From Candidatus Hydrogenedentota bacterium (GTDB taxonomy: Bacteria > Hydrogenedentota > Hydrogenedentia > Hydrogenedentales > SLHB01): a stretch of 64,000 nt of DNA. The notes under the pieces are model-generated. The model did not search any database and was not told the origin of the DNA. It worked only from the letters and a program-made list of their open reading frames with translations. Every line of letters begins with the position of its first letter. The first letter of the stretch is position 1. Location: the NCBI GenBank assembly GCA_020848835.1, contig JADLHJ010000012.1, positions 1 to 64,000 of the forward strand. Reading direction: 5' to 3'. Made by a program: the position numbers and the translations under genes. This document shows positions 17,482 through 25,366 of this stretch, piece after piece.

Positions 17482-17548
17482 TTTCAGATCCCTTCTTTGC
17501 TGTTTCACGACGATCGCGTATTAAATGCTTACTCTCTTTAAAGCACCA

Positions 17549-19471
17549 TTATAGTTTGTCTGTAGACAACCCGTACAGATGCACGTCGTGGTAGGCGTCG
17601 TGGACGAAGAGGGCCTCGCGGAGGGTGCCTTCCTTGGTGAAGCCGGAGGCTTCGAGAAATTTTTGCAGGCCGGTTTCGTAGGCGCCGGCGGGGACGGTGA
17701 CGCGGCGGATTTGCTGTTGGCCGCCGGCTTCTTTCAGCAGTGCGCGGAAACCTTTGCGCACGGTGTCGTCGGCGTAGTCGGCTTCGTTGTGGAAATAGAT
17801 CCAGCCTTGGGCGGCGCCGGGTGTGCGGTCGGGTTTCAGTTTAATCAGGCCGAGCGCGGTGCCGTCTTTCTTGATCAGGATCATTTCCTGATCGACGCCT
17901 GAGGGGTGCAGCGCGTCCATCTCGCGATCGTATTTTGTCGTGAGCATGATGCCGCCGTCGGTGAACATGAAGTACGACGAGGGGTTCCAGTTCTCCCACG
18001 TCGCGAGCATTTCCGCGTCGGATTCTTCTATCGGGCGCATGCCCACCGTCATGCGGAACATCGCGCGCACCATCGTGAACAACGACGGCCGTTGCGTGCG
18101 CGTGAGCGTGCGGTACACGCGCGTGAAGTTCACGCCTTGCGACGACAGCAAATTAAATGCGCTGACCGCGGAAGACATCCACGCGCGCTGTGCGTCGCAC
18201 CAAACTTCATTGGGCGCGCGATGCGATCCGGAGAGCGCATGGTGCACCGCGGAGTTGCCGCCGCCGCAAAGATTGCGCGCCCAGCATCGGCGGCACACGC
18301 CAATCGTCGCGGAACCAATTTCGTCGAAGCGCGCGCGGATACGTTCGTCGATCTCGCCGCCCATGACCGTGCCGAGTTTGTACGCCTCTACGCCCATCAA
18401 TCGGCGCGAGGGATAGACGCCGCCGTTTGCATCTACCGCGAGTTCGTTCGTGCCTGCGGGGTCGGTGCGCCGCTGCGGCGACCCGTCGTAGATGCGGTAG
18501 AACAAGGGCGCGATCGGATCGACGCGATAATATTTTTGTTGCAACAGACGCTTTGCATAATAGACTGCGGTCTCCCGCATCGCCGTCAGCATTTCCTGTG
18601 GATTGAGCTGTGGATTCGCGATGTACGCGCCGTCGATATCCAATTCAATCGTCGCGAAGCCGGCCTTTTCCAACTCTTCCACAACACCTGCGAAGTTCGG
18701 ATGATTGGGACGCACGATGATGCGTCCCGTCACACCCGGCGCGTCTGGTTGAACAATCTTTGCAAGCCGCGCGATCGATTCGGATGCGCCCTTCGTATAC
18801 GGACGCAACTGCGTGAGGATATCCGCGGACTCGCCAAATTCGAGCAATGCGGACAAGGTATGCCCTTCAAGTGTCGAAGGCGACTTTGAAACTTCCAGAT
18901 TCTGCACGAGCACCGACGCCGTGAGTTTCTTGCCCGCAAGTTTGCCGCATTTCATCGCATGCGCGCAGAGATCGGAGACGAGTTCGGGGTTGTGAACGTA
19001 GCCGTCTTCTACGAACTCAATCTGCAATTCTTTTTGTTCGCCCGCGCGCCCCAGCAACAACGCAATCGCATCGTGCCCGATGTCGCGCGCGGAACTCGAC
19101 ATCACCGTCGCGCCGGACCCGAACCAGCCCTTCTTCTTCGCGGGCGCTTCGGACACTTCGCGCGGCAGACAAATCGATACGCGCTTCAGACCCTTCTCGA
19201 ACTGGATCTCTTTTTGCAGGTCTTCTTTTTTCGGCGCGGGCAGAATCGCGCGGGTCGAGCGCAACCATTCGAGTTCGCCGATGACCTCTTCGAGTTCCTT
19301 CGCATCGTAGCGTTCGCCCAGCAGATGCACGATGCGCGTCGCGGAGGCCATGGGGTAATACTCGAGCACGTCCCAGGAGATCTGGTCGCACTCAAAGCAA
19401 AAGCACGTCTCCGGATCGATCGCGAATCGGCGATCGCCTTCGACAAACCGGTGTAGCGTGCCGCGCTCCAT
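17549..19471 (-). CDS. Degenerate radical-SAM/SPASM peptide-maturase-like protein fused to a GNAT domain
   Basis: 640 residues. Residues 1-80 resemble the N-terminal wHTH-like region of SPASM peptide maturases (FAIDPETCFCFECDQ, then ISWDVLEYY). Residues 95-340 follow the order of a radical SAM barrel, but the CxxxCxxC cluster motif expected after VSICL (97-101) is absent. A SPASM-like segment at 349-430 keeps C393, C396, C402 and C425 (CRRCWARNLCGGG), while GGVYPS has serine and GGGN has asparagine where cysteine is usual. Residues 475-640 are a GNAT-like domain related to the three upstream GNAT genes. It is last in the operon and starts on the permease stop codon (TGATG). Loss of cluster ligands suggests a non-radical role such as binding a peptide leader. 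The degenerate assignment is a recalled-pattern alignment, not a computed one. Confidence 0.65.
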   Translation of the reverse strand: MERGTLHRFVEGDRRFAIDPETCFCFECDQISWDVLEYYPMASATRIVHLLGERYDAKELEEVIGELEWLRSTRAILPAPKKEDLQKEIQFEKGLKRVSICLPREVSEAPAKKKGWFGSGATVMSSSARDIGHDAIALLLGRAGEQKELQIEFVEDGYVHNPELVSDLCAHAMKCGKLAGKKLTASVLVQNLEVSKSPSTLEGHTLSALLEFGESADILTQLRPYTKGASESIARLAKIVQPDAPGVTGRIIVRPNHPNFAGVVEELEKAGFATIELDIDGAYIANPQLNPQEMLTAMRETAVYYAKRLLQQKYYRVDPIAPLFYRIYDGSPQRRTDPAGTNELAVDANGGVYPSRRLMGVEAYKLGTVMGGEIDERIRARFDEIGSATIGVCRRCWARNLCGGGNSAVHHALSGSHRAPNEVWCDAQRAWMSSAVSAFNLLSSQGVNFTRVYRTLTRTQRPSLFTMVRAMFRMTVGMRPIEESDAEMLATWENWNPSSYFMFTDGGIMLTTKYDREMDALHPSGVDQEMILIKKDGTALGLIKLKPDRTPGAAQGWIYFHNEADYADDTVRKGFRALLKEAGGQQQIRRVTVPAGAYETGLQKFLEASGFTKEGTLREALFVHDAYHDVHLYGLSTDKL

Positions 19472-20388
19472 CAGAACGCCCCGAGCGTGCCTTTGCCGCG
19501 CGCCCAGTTTTCCATTGCCTTGAAGATGGCGAGGCCGATGGGCGTCCACACGGCGACATTCAGAATCAGATAGAAAAATGACGGGTGTGTGAACACGTCG
19601 TTGCCGATGCCTTTCAGCAGCACGAGCTTGAGACAAATCGCTGCGTCGGTGACCGGAATCGTATGTGCAAGCGCCTGCAAAATGATGTGATGGTTGTACA
19701 GCGCGTCGCTCGCGGTCCACGCGATCGCCATCATCGCGAACCGCAGCAGCACCGCAATCTGCCCGACCTGCTTAAACACGAGCACCAGCCCGCCGATCAT
19801 GAAGCCAAACCCGGTCATGCTGAAATAGGTGAGCAAGAACAAAACCGACACCGGCAGCGGGTCCGCGTGCAGTTTTCCGGTGCCTGCCGTTGACGGGAGC
19901 GTGCTCGCGTTTGCTGGCGGAGTCGTCGTGTTCGTCGCGCCATCGACTGTCGCCGCTTGCACCGTTTGCGGATTGCTTGGCGATTCGTTCGAGGACGCGC
20001 GCTGCAGCGACGCCGACATGAACGATAGGATTACGGTCCACGTCACGATACTGAGAATCGTGGAGACGGTCGAGCGCGCCATGAAGTTGGTGATCAGTCC
20101 GTGCGGGCTCATGTAGACCTGTTCGAGTTCGCCGCTGCGCGCCATGCCGGCGAGGCCCGTGCTGAACATGCCCACCATGCTGAACGCGAAGATGCCGATG
20201 ATGAGGCCGAGCGCCTTGTCGATCGCGAGACCGGCCATACCCGTGCCGATGCCCGAAAAAAAGCCGTAGAAAAAGACGGTGAACATGATGCAGGCGACAA
20301 AAAGAGCGGTGAGCGTGGCGAACCAGTAGCGCCGCGAGATAATCATCGTGCGCTTCACTTCGGCTTTCAGGACCAGAAAGAAACCCAT
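19471..20388 (-). CDS. ABC-2 type exporter permease
   Basis: 305 residues with about six transmembrane segments (RYWFATLTALFVACIMFTVF, LGLIIGIFAFSMVGMFSTGL and others). A hydrophilic Ser/Thr/Pro/Ala-rich loop of about 50 residues lies in the middle (near ASSNESPSNPQTV). The element RSGELEQVYMSPHGL is typical of ABC-2 permeases of the NatB/multidrug type. ATG 20388 lies 4 bp after the stop of the ATPase gene, and its own stop overlaps the next gene by one base, so it is part of a tightly coupled operon. It probably exports the peptide products encoded at 24067-24459. Confidence 0.82.
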   Translation of the reverse strand: MGFFLVLKAEVKRTMIISRRYWFATLTALFVACIMFTVFFYGFFSGIGTGMAGLAIDKALGLIIGIFAFSMVGMFSTGLAGMARSGELEQVYMSPHGLITNFMARSTVSTILSIVTWTVILSFMSASLQRASSNESPSNPQTVQAATVDGATNTTTPPANASTLPSTAGTGKLHADPLPVSVLFLLTYFSMTGFGFMIGGLVLVFKQVGQIAVLLRFAMMAIAWTASDALYNHHIILQALAHTIPVTDAAICLKLVLLKGIGNDVFTHPSFFYLILNVAVWTPIGLAIFKAMENWARGKGTLGAF

Positions 20389-20392
20389 GGTG

Positions 20393-21430
20393 TTATGAAC
20401 TCTTGCCCGACTTCGTGTCGGTGTTGGTGATGCGAAGAAAAACGTCTTCCAGGTTCTGTTGCGCGTGATTGATGGCGCGCAGCACAACGCCCGCGCGTTC
20501 GAGCGATGCGACAACCGCATACAACGCGGAGGATCGCTGCGCCTCGTCCGCAACAAGCTGCACGCTGATGCCGATGCCCTCATCATCGTTCAACGCGGCA
20601 GCGCTAAGCACGCCGGGGATCGCTGTCAGTGGCGCGAGATCCGGCACACGATCGAGTCGCAGGTGATACGTTTGATCGGAGAACACTTCGAGCAAATCTT
20701 CCGTGCGCTTGCAGGCGGCCAGCTTGCCTTCGTGCACGATCGCAATGCGGTCGCACAGCTCCTGCGCGGTGTTCATATCGTGCGTCGTGACCAGCACGCA
20801 CTTACCGCGCTGCCGCGTCATCTCGATCACTTTGTCTTTAATCGCGCGGCTGCTCTGCACGTCGAGGCCGGTCGTCGGTTCATCGAGCAATAAGACTGGC
20901 GGATCGGTAATCAACGCGATGCATATCGCAAGCCGTTGCTTTTGGCCGCGCGAAAGTTTGCGCACCTCGACATTCATCTTGTCGGTGAGCCCGATAAAAT
21001 CCAGCAACTCTTTGCTGCGTTCTTTGAGTATCTTGCCTTTCACGTCGCGCAGGTTGCCAAAGTACGACAGGTTCTCCATCGGCGTCAATGGCCAGATCAC
21101 CGTGCGCGTGCCTTCGAGCACCACGCCAATTTTGCGCAACACTTTCAAGCGCTTCGTCTCGACGTCGAGACCATCGACAATAACCTTGCCGGAGTTGGGC
21201 TTCACAAGGCCGGAGATCATCTTCACCATCGTCGTCTTGCCCGCGCCGTTGCGCCCCAGCAAACCGAGGATTTCTCCGGGACGAATGTCGAACGTCACGT
21301 GGTTCACCGCATGCACGGTCTTTTTGTAGTAGATGCGGCGCTTCTGCGTTTCCTCATGCTTCTGGAAGAAATGGTGCGTATGGAAGATCTTGTCTGCGTC
21401 GCACAGTTCGACGGCCGCCGCGCTGCTCAT
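20393..21430 (-). CDS. ABC exporter ATP-binding protein
   Basis: 345 residues. Walker A GRNGAGKTT is at 59-67, the signature LSRGQ at 159-163, Walker B VLLLDEP at 179-185, and the switch histidine in VTTHDM. About 20 extra charged residues (around 20-38) precede the core, and a C-terminal regulatory domain of about 100 residues ends NLEDVFLRIT, typical of drug/bacteriocin-type ABC-2 ATPases. ATG overlaps the CPBP stop by 4 bp. With the adjacent permease it forms a complete export pump. Confidence 0.9.
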   Translation of the reverse strand: MSSAAAVELCDADKIFHTHHFFQKHEETQKRRIYYKKTVHAVNHVTFDIRPGEILGLLGRNGAGKTTMVKMISGLVKPNSGKVIVDGLDVETKRLKVLRKIGVVLEGTRTVIWPLTPMENLSYFGNLRDVKGKILKERSKELLDFIGLTDKMNVEVRKLSRGQKQRLAICIALITDPPVLLLDEPTTGLDVQSSRAIKDKVIEMTRQRGKCVLVTTHDMNTAQELCDRIAIVHEGKLAACKRTEDLLEVFSDQTYHLRLDRVPDLAPLTAIPGVLSAAALNDDEGIGISVQLVADEAQRSSALYAVVASLERAGVVLRAINHAQQNLEDVFLRITNTDTKSGKSS

Positions 21431-22161
21431 ACCTTCTCCAATCGCTGCGCGCTGTACGCGCGATCGATCGCGTGCGCCGCCTGCGCTTCATCGCCCAATT
21501 CTTCGACTTTCTCCAAATACTCAAGGTAGGCAATTTCGATGTCGCGCAAGGCGTGAATCACAATGACCATGATAAAGCTCTGGGTCCAAAAGTAAATTGC
21601 ACCGATCAAGAGTGAAAACGCGATAAACTCCAGCGACACGTGCCACGTATTCTCGAAGAAATGCTTGTGAATCACGACAAATGCAAGCGCCACCAGCACA
21701 ATACCGAGGCTTATTGCCAAGGGATCGCTGAGGAATTTGCTCAATGCCGCAATGGCCAGCGTCTGCGCCACGACGCGCCAGATCAACTCCTCGGCGAACG
21801 CCACGCCGATAAACCGCGTGAGCACGCTTGGGCTTTCCATAGTGAAATTCCAGATCGGTCCGAAATCGAAGAAGTGCGCGGACGCATCGCGCAAGGATAG
21901 ATGCGTTGCCAAAATGGACAGGCCGAAAATGAGATGTCCTGTAACAAGACCCAATCCGAAATACAGCGGTGACACCAGGTCGCGCGAGAACGCGCCCATA
22001 TGCCACGCGATATATGCGGCCGTCCAGAACAGCGGGCCTTGCAGCGTCACATGAACAAAGCGCACCTTGCCTTTCGGCTGTTCGCCCGGCTCGATGCGGT
22101 TCACAACTATCGAGTACCCCACGTGTACCGCGGCGATGATCCAGAAAAGGTACACCGCCAT
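21427..22161 (-). CDS. CPBP-family (CAAX/Abi) intramembrane metalloprotease
   Basis: 244 residues with about seven hydrophobic segments. Motif 1, EELIWR (E124, E125, R129), fits EExxxR; a histidine pair follows near 165-167 (VVIHKH); and motif 3, HALRD, begins at H203. The family includes Rce1-type prenyl proteases and bacteriocin maturation or immunity proteins. Its ATG lies on the last base of the GNAT stop (TGATG), and its stop overlaps the ATPase start, so it is tightly coupled. In this setting it may trim the exported peptides or give self-immunity. Confidence 0.82.
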   Translation of the reverse strand: MAVYLFWIIAAVHVGYSIVVNRIEPGEQPKGKVRFVHVTLQGPLFWTAAYIAWHMGAFSRDLVSPLYFGLGLVTGHLIFGLSILATHLSLRDASAHFFDFGPIWNFTMESPSVLTRFIGVAFAEELIWRVVAQTLAIAALSKFLSDPLAISLGIVLVALAFVVIHKHFFENTWHVSLEFIAFSLLIGAIYFWTQSFIMVIVIHALRDIEIAYLEYLEKVEELGDEAQAAHAIDRAYSAQRLEKV

Positions 22162-22799
22162 CAGGTTGTTTCCTTGACGGCTTCGGTTTGTTGCTGTTGT
22201 TTGTAATCGCTGATCATCGTTTCGAGATCGATGCCCGCGAAGCGCTTCAAGAACCACTCGCGCAACTTGTCGAACTCCGAGCGCAACAAGCCGTATCCAT
22301 ACATCTCGTGCAACTGGCCCTCCCGCGCTACGTGTTCGCGCAACACCAGTTCCTGCTTGGCGCCGGTCAATTCAAACAAGCGCCAGGAGCGCGTGTTGAA
22401 GCCATAGATATAGATATTGATTCGGTTCATGTTCAGCACTTGAAAGCAATATTCGAGCACGCGATAAAACGCGACTGTGCCGAACATGCCATTGCGGCGC
22501 GACTCGCAGATATACGAGTCGATGTTGCAGGAGCGGTTTCGCCAGCTCATGCCCACCACGCTGAACAAACCCACCGGCCCATACTTCGGCGAGTCGGCCA
22601 TGAAGTAAATGCCCATCGGCAACGTGCGCGCGCTCGCGCGGCCGAGCATTCCGACGATCTGTTCGCGGATCTGTTTCGGCGAACGCGCCGGATCGCCGTA
22701 GAGGAAGCGTTGAAACGCAGGGTCTTCCATCCACCCCACGATGGTTTCGAGGTCTTCGCGCTCGGCGCGGCGGATGAACACGCTGGTCTTAAGCGCCAT
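22161..22799 (-). CDS. GNAT-family acyltransferase (third of three)
   Basis: 212 residues. The opening FIRRAEREDLETIVGWMEDP and RFLYGD match the RimJ/RimL-type GNAT pattern, with strand GLFSVVGMSWRN and C-terminal GYGLLRSEFDKL. It is clearly paralogous to the next gene upstream (shared WMxDPxFxRFL[FY]GD, LSWRNR or MSWRNR, and GYGxLRSE). ATG 22799 is one base from the upstream stop. Such enzymes move acyl groups to amines; here a peptide amine or lysine is a candidate substrate, but that is inference. Confidence 0.8.
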   Translation of the reverse strand: MALKTSVFIRRAEREDLETIVGWMEDPAFQRFLYGDPARSPKQIREQIVGMLGRASARTLPMGIYFMADSPKYGPVGLFSVVGMSWRNRSCNIDSYICESRRNGMFGTVAFYRVLEYCFQVLNMNRINIYIYGFNTRSWRLFELTGAKQELVLREHVAREGQLHEMYGYGLLRSEFDKLREWFLKRFAGIDLETMISDYKQQQQTEAVKETT

Positions 22800-22800
22800 G

Positions 22801-23349
22801 CTACGCCACCGCCGTTTGCGCGCGCGCCGATTCGTATTCGCTGCGCAACATGCCATAGCCAATCACATCGATGCCCTTGCCGTCGCGCATTACATGCTGC
22901 TGCATGGTGAATTCGCGCGTGAATCCGAGGCGCTCGCACGCGCCAAGGTAGTCAGACTGGTCTGCTTCGACCTTAATGCCCGCGCGGTGCAGGTTCATTT
23001 CGTCAAAGCAATAGGTAATGACGCTGCGCATTGCGCGCTCAATCGGTTCGGAAGTACGTTGTGCCGGCGCAAGGTAAAGCGCGACAAAACACATGCGATT
23101 GCGCCAGCTCAATTCCTGGATGACCACAATGCCAATGGGACCGATTGACGGATCCTCAATCAACAAATGTCCCACCGTCCCGGTCGCCATCGCAAGGCCG
23201 CTGCTCAACACGCCCATCATTTGCTGCCCCATCGGCAACGCCTTGTCTTCCGCATCGCCGAAGAGAAAACGTCGAAACTCCGGATCGCTCATCCAATCCA
23301 CGAGCACATCGAGGTCCGCGCGTTCAGGACGCCGCAACTGCAGTTCCAT
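22801..23349 (-). CDS. GNAT-family acyltransferase (second of three)
   Basis: 182 residues. The opening LRRPERADLDVLVDWMSDP is followed by RRFLFGD, a GHLLIEDPSIGPIGIVVI strand pair, and GACERLGFTREF, a typical GNAT C-terminal motif. It overlaps the upstream GNAT gene by 26 bp, with GGGAG 5 bases before its ATG. It is paralogous to both neighbours. The acyl-CoA pyrophosphate loop (Q/RxxGxG/A) is not obvious, so activity is uncertain. Confidence 0.8.
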   Translation of the reverse strand: MELQLRRPERADLDVLVDWMSDPEFRRFLFGDAEDKALPMGQQMMGVLSSGLAMATGTVGHLLIEDPSIGPIGIVVIQELSWRNRMCFVALYLAPAQRTSEPIERAMRSVITYCFDEMNLHRAGIKVEADQSDYLGACERLGFTREFTMQQHVMRDGKGIDVIGYGMLRSEYESARAQTAVA

Positions 23350-23884
23350 GTGCGCTCCCGTTGTGTGCCGCGTTGAATAGCGACAACGATTCCAGATCGA
23401 AATATTGCCCGCGTGTGTAGACCATCTGCCGCTGGATTCCGTCGCTCACAAAACCGTGCCGCGCGAGGTATGCGCGATATTGCGTTTCGTTCGACAGACA
23501 ATGCGCGACGAGCTTGTTCAGTTTCTTATCGACGAATCCCATCTTTTCCAGGAATTCGATCACTTCGTCCGCGAGCGGAGTTTCATACGCGGCGTCGCTA
23601 TCCAGCGCGACGACAACCTCGGCGAATTCCGATTCCAGTTTCGCGCCGCGCAATACGCAGCACCCGCGAATCTCGCCGGATCGATCTTCGATCGTAAAAA
23701 ACGACCCTTGCACCACGTCGCGCCGCCCGAGCATTTCGCGCATCTCGTCCTGTGTGGGGATCATCACTTCGCGCGTGGGCCCCAGCAAAAACGAGCGCGG
23801 CCGACTCGGGTCGTACAAGCGCCACATGGCATTTGCATCGTCCGGCTCGGCGGAGCGAATAACTGTGTATGTTCCAGAGATCAT
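23324..23884 (-). CDS. GNAT-family acyltransferase (first of three)
   Basis: 186 residues. VIRSAEPDDANAMWRLYDP and RSFLLGP open the domain, GEIRGCCVLRGAKL fits the central strands, and YRAYLARHGFVSDG is a clear GNAT C-terminal signature. It shares the F-L-[LFY]-G element and overall order with the two following genes. It begins 183 bp after the second peptide gene, beyond an intrinsic terminator, and has no good ribosome-binding site. The expression of the processing genes may depend on readthrough. Confidence 0.78.
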   Translation of the reverse strand: MISGTYTVIRSAEPDDANAMWRLYDPSRPRSFLLGPTREVMIPTQDEMREMLGRRDVVQGSFFTIEDRSGEIRGCCVLRGAKLESEFAEVVVALDSDAAYETPLADEVIEFLEKMGFVDKKLNKLVAHCLSNETQYRAYLARHGFVSDGIQRQMVYTRGQYFDLESLSLFNAAHNGSAHGTAVAAS

Positions 23885-24000
23885 GGGTGTTTTGGATTAT
23901 CGAAATACTTCAAAGAACGCGCGGCATGACCTTATGCCGGCTTGGCCCCGAATTGCATAATTCTACCCCCATCGGCCGCCGAATTCACGCGCGGCGGCGG

Positions 24001-24047
24001 ACAAAAAGAAAGCGCCGGGAACCGGACAATGTGCGGCGCCCCGGCGC
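24001..24047 (-). terminator. Intrinsic terminator/attenuator between peptide genes and processing genes
   Basis: On the minus strand GCGCCGGG (24047-24040) and CCCGGCGC (24019-24012) form an 8-bp GC stem with a 20-base loop, followed by TTTCTTTTTG. It lies just after the second peptide gene. Partial termination here would give much more peptide mRNA than processing mRNA, as in many bacteriocin and RiPP operons. Confidence 0.75.
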
Positions 24048-24066
24048 GGTGATGATCGCAGAGGTC

Positions 24067-24216
24067 TTAACTGGTGACGGGCGTGACGATCTGGTTCTTC
24101 TTCGTGTATACGAAGTCCAACCATGCCTGCCACACGGAATTGTACAGATCAGCCTTGGCGTCGGCCTTAAGGGTCGAAGCGGCCTTCGAGGCGGTGATTT
24201 CGCGAATATGCTTCAT
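24067..24216 (-). CDS. Putative precursor peptide B (49 aa)
   Basis: Encodes a 49-residue peptide starting MKHIREITASKAAST. The middle is amphipathic and aromatic, with W29 and W32 (SVWQAWLDFVY), followed by the basic KKN and a polar tail ending PVTS. The start is ATG 24216 with GGAGGA 9 bases upstream, a strong site. The first eight residues match the neighbouring peptide (M-[KR]-H-[IV]-R-x-I-[ST]), while the remainder differs. This is the pattern of a common leader with distinct cores. There is no signal peptide. I find no resemblance to a known family; it could be a RiPP precursor or one half of a two-peptide bacteriocin. Confidence 0.65.
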   Translation of the reverse strand: MKHIREITASKAASTLKADAKADLYNSVWQAWLDFVYTKKNQIVTPVTS

Positions 24217-24264
24217 GAAGCGGCGTCCTCCGTTTCTATGGTCTGGTATACGGCAAGCGATGCG

Positions 24265-24459
24265 CTAGGTCGTCGGGTTCTTAATGTCGTTATAGGTGTC
24301 CAACGCGCCCAACACGCCATCGAACACGCCAAGGAACGACGTTACAAAGGTGCCGAACAAAGTACCTACCAGCTCCAGAATTGAAAGCAGGAAGGTCAGG
24401 TCACTGGTGCTTTGCTGCGCGATTTGCGGCTTGCGCGATATGGTGCGTACGTGTCTCAC
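24265..24459 (-). CDS. Putative precursor peptide A (64 aa)
   Basis: Encodes a 64-residue peptide starting MRHVRTISRKPQIAQ, then a strongly hydrophobic helix (about 21-53) with GxxxG motifs G32-TLF-G36 and G44-VFD-G48, ending DIKNPTT. The start is GTG at 24459 with AGGAG 8 bases upstream. It is the first gene after a consensus-like promoter. GxxxG motifs are typical of the helices of two-peptide (class IIb) bacteriocins. The shared N-terminus with peptide B suggests recognition by the same partner. An alternative is a small membrane toxin or holin-like peptide. Confidence 0.65.
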   Translation of the reverse strand: MRHVRTISRKPQIAQQSTSDLTFLLSILELVGTLFGTFVTSFLGVFDGVLGALDTYNDIKNPTT

Positions 24460-24535
24460 TGATAGGTCTCCTAAACGCGGCGTCCCAATTTCTCGGTTGG
24501 ATCCCCGGCCACACTGTAACCACCGCGCGGAGCGG

Positions 24536-24564
24536 AGTATAGCAACTGCCCCACAAGCGGTCAA
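24536..24564 (-). promoter_or_regulatory. Sigma-70 promoter of the peptide operon
   Basis: On the minus strand TTGACC (24564-24559), a 17-bp spacer and TATACT (24541-24536). This gives a leader of about 70 nt before the GTG start of peptide A. Near-consensus boxes predict strong expression. Confidence 0.75.
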
Positions 24565-24696
24565 CAATTATGCCAGCCGTCACGCCGCATTGGTTCAGGG
24601 ACGGACCACTCGGTCGACCGCCCCGTTGTTTACCCTACAATGCATGAACGGCGGTGTTACGCGCGGGTTGACGTGCGCGACTAAAATCGCCCTCTG

Positions 24697-24725
24697 TTGA
24701 CACCCGCTTTCCCGCACCCTACAAT
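24697..24725 (+). promoter_or_regulatory. Sigma-70 promoter of smg
   Basis: TTGACA (24697-24702), a 17-bp spacer and TACAAT (24720-24725), about 50 bp before the smg start. Confidence 0.75.
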
Positions 24726-24776
24726 AGCTGCGGTGGGTACGTGCGTGCCCTTTGTGCCAAGTCTCTGGAGTAGTGC

Positions 24777-25235
24777 ATGAAAGCGTCGATCACCAAACTT
24801 GTCGACGTCATCCTCAGACGAATAGAAGAATATCCCGACGGAATCCCCACGGAAACCGGCCTCCGATCATGGCTTGCCGGCCAGGGTTACAACAAACGCG
24901 ACATTGATGCGGCGATGAAACTCATCGCCCCCCGCTTCACGCAGCCATCGGTACGCGAGGAAAACCGCCCTTGGGTCGCGCGATCCTTGTCTTTGTTCGA
25001 GGAATACAAGCTCACACCTGAAGCGCGCAACGCATTGACACGTCTGGAGTTCTACGGTCTGCTCGACCCCTATGAGCGCGAGGCTATTTTCGACCGCCTC
25101 AGCCATTTTGACGGAGAAGTTGGCCTCGATGAGCTCGACTACTTGCTGTCTTGGGTAGTTTTCGGGAACCGCGACTTCGAGTCCCAACAGACCATGTACG
25201 GGGTAATGGACGGCGAAGGCGGCGTCTTTCACTAA
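24777..25235 (+). CDS. smg: Smg/DUF494 family protein
   Basis: A 152-residue acidic helical protein matching the Smg (DUF494) family: an N-terminal helix VDVILRRIEEY, a middle LTPEARNALTRLEFYGLLDP, and a C-terminal EVGLDELDYLLSWVVFG. It is often found near DNA processing (dprA/smf) and topA genes in bacteria; topA lies 3.4 kb downstream here. The molecular role is not established. GGAG lies 7 bases before the ATG. Confidence 0.82.
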   Translation: MKASITKLVDVILRRIEEYPDGIPTETGLRSWLAGQGYNKRDIDAAMKLIAPRFTQPSVREENRPWVARSLSLFEEYKLTPEARNALTRLEFYGLLDPYEREAIFDRLSHFDGEVGLDELDYLLSWVVFGNRDFESQQTMYGVMDGEGGVFH

Positions 25236-25312
25236 AAGGTCCCGGGACTTTCATTACCGCCGCGTTTACGCCATCTTAGAATTAATCGAATCCGAAGAAG
25301 TCATATCATATT

Positions 25313-25348
25313 AAAAGCGCCCAGCGCGGATGACGCGCCGGGCGCTTT
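25313..25348. terminator. Bidirectional terminator between smg and the chemoreceptor gene
   Basis: AAAAGCGCCC and GGGCGCTTT arms flank an inner AGCGCG/CGCGCC stem. An A-run on one side and a T-run on the other allow use from both strands; the flanking genes converge. Confidence 0.75.
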
Positions 25349-25366
25349 GTGCTTAGCGACCACTCC

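Larger units (their letters stand above)
24460..24776. other. Divergent promoter region between the peptide operon and smg
   Basis: A gene-free stretch of about 317 bp. It carries a minus-strand promoter at 24536-24564 for the peptide operon and a plus-strand promoter at 24697-24725 for smg. I see no further coding sequence or clear repeats. Confidence 0.6.
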
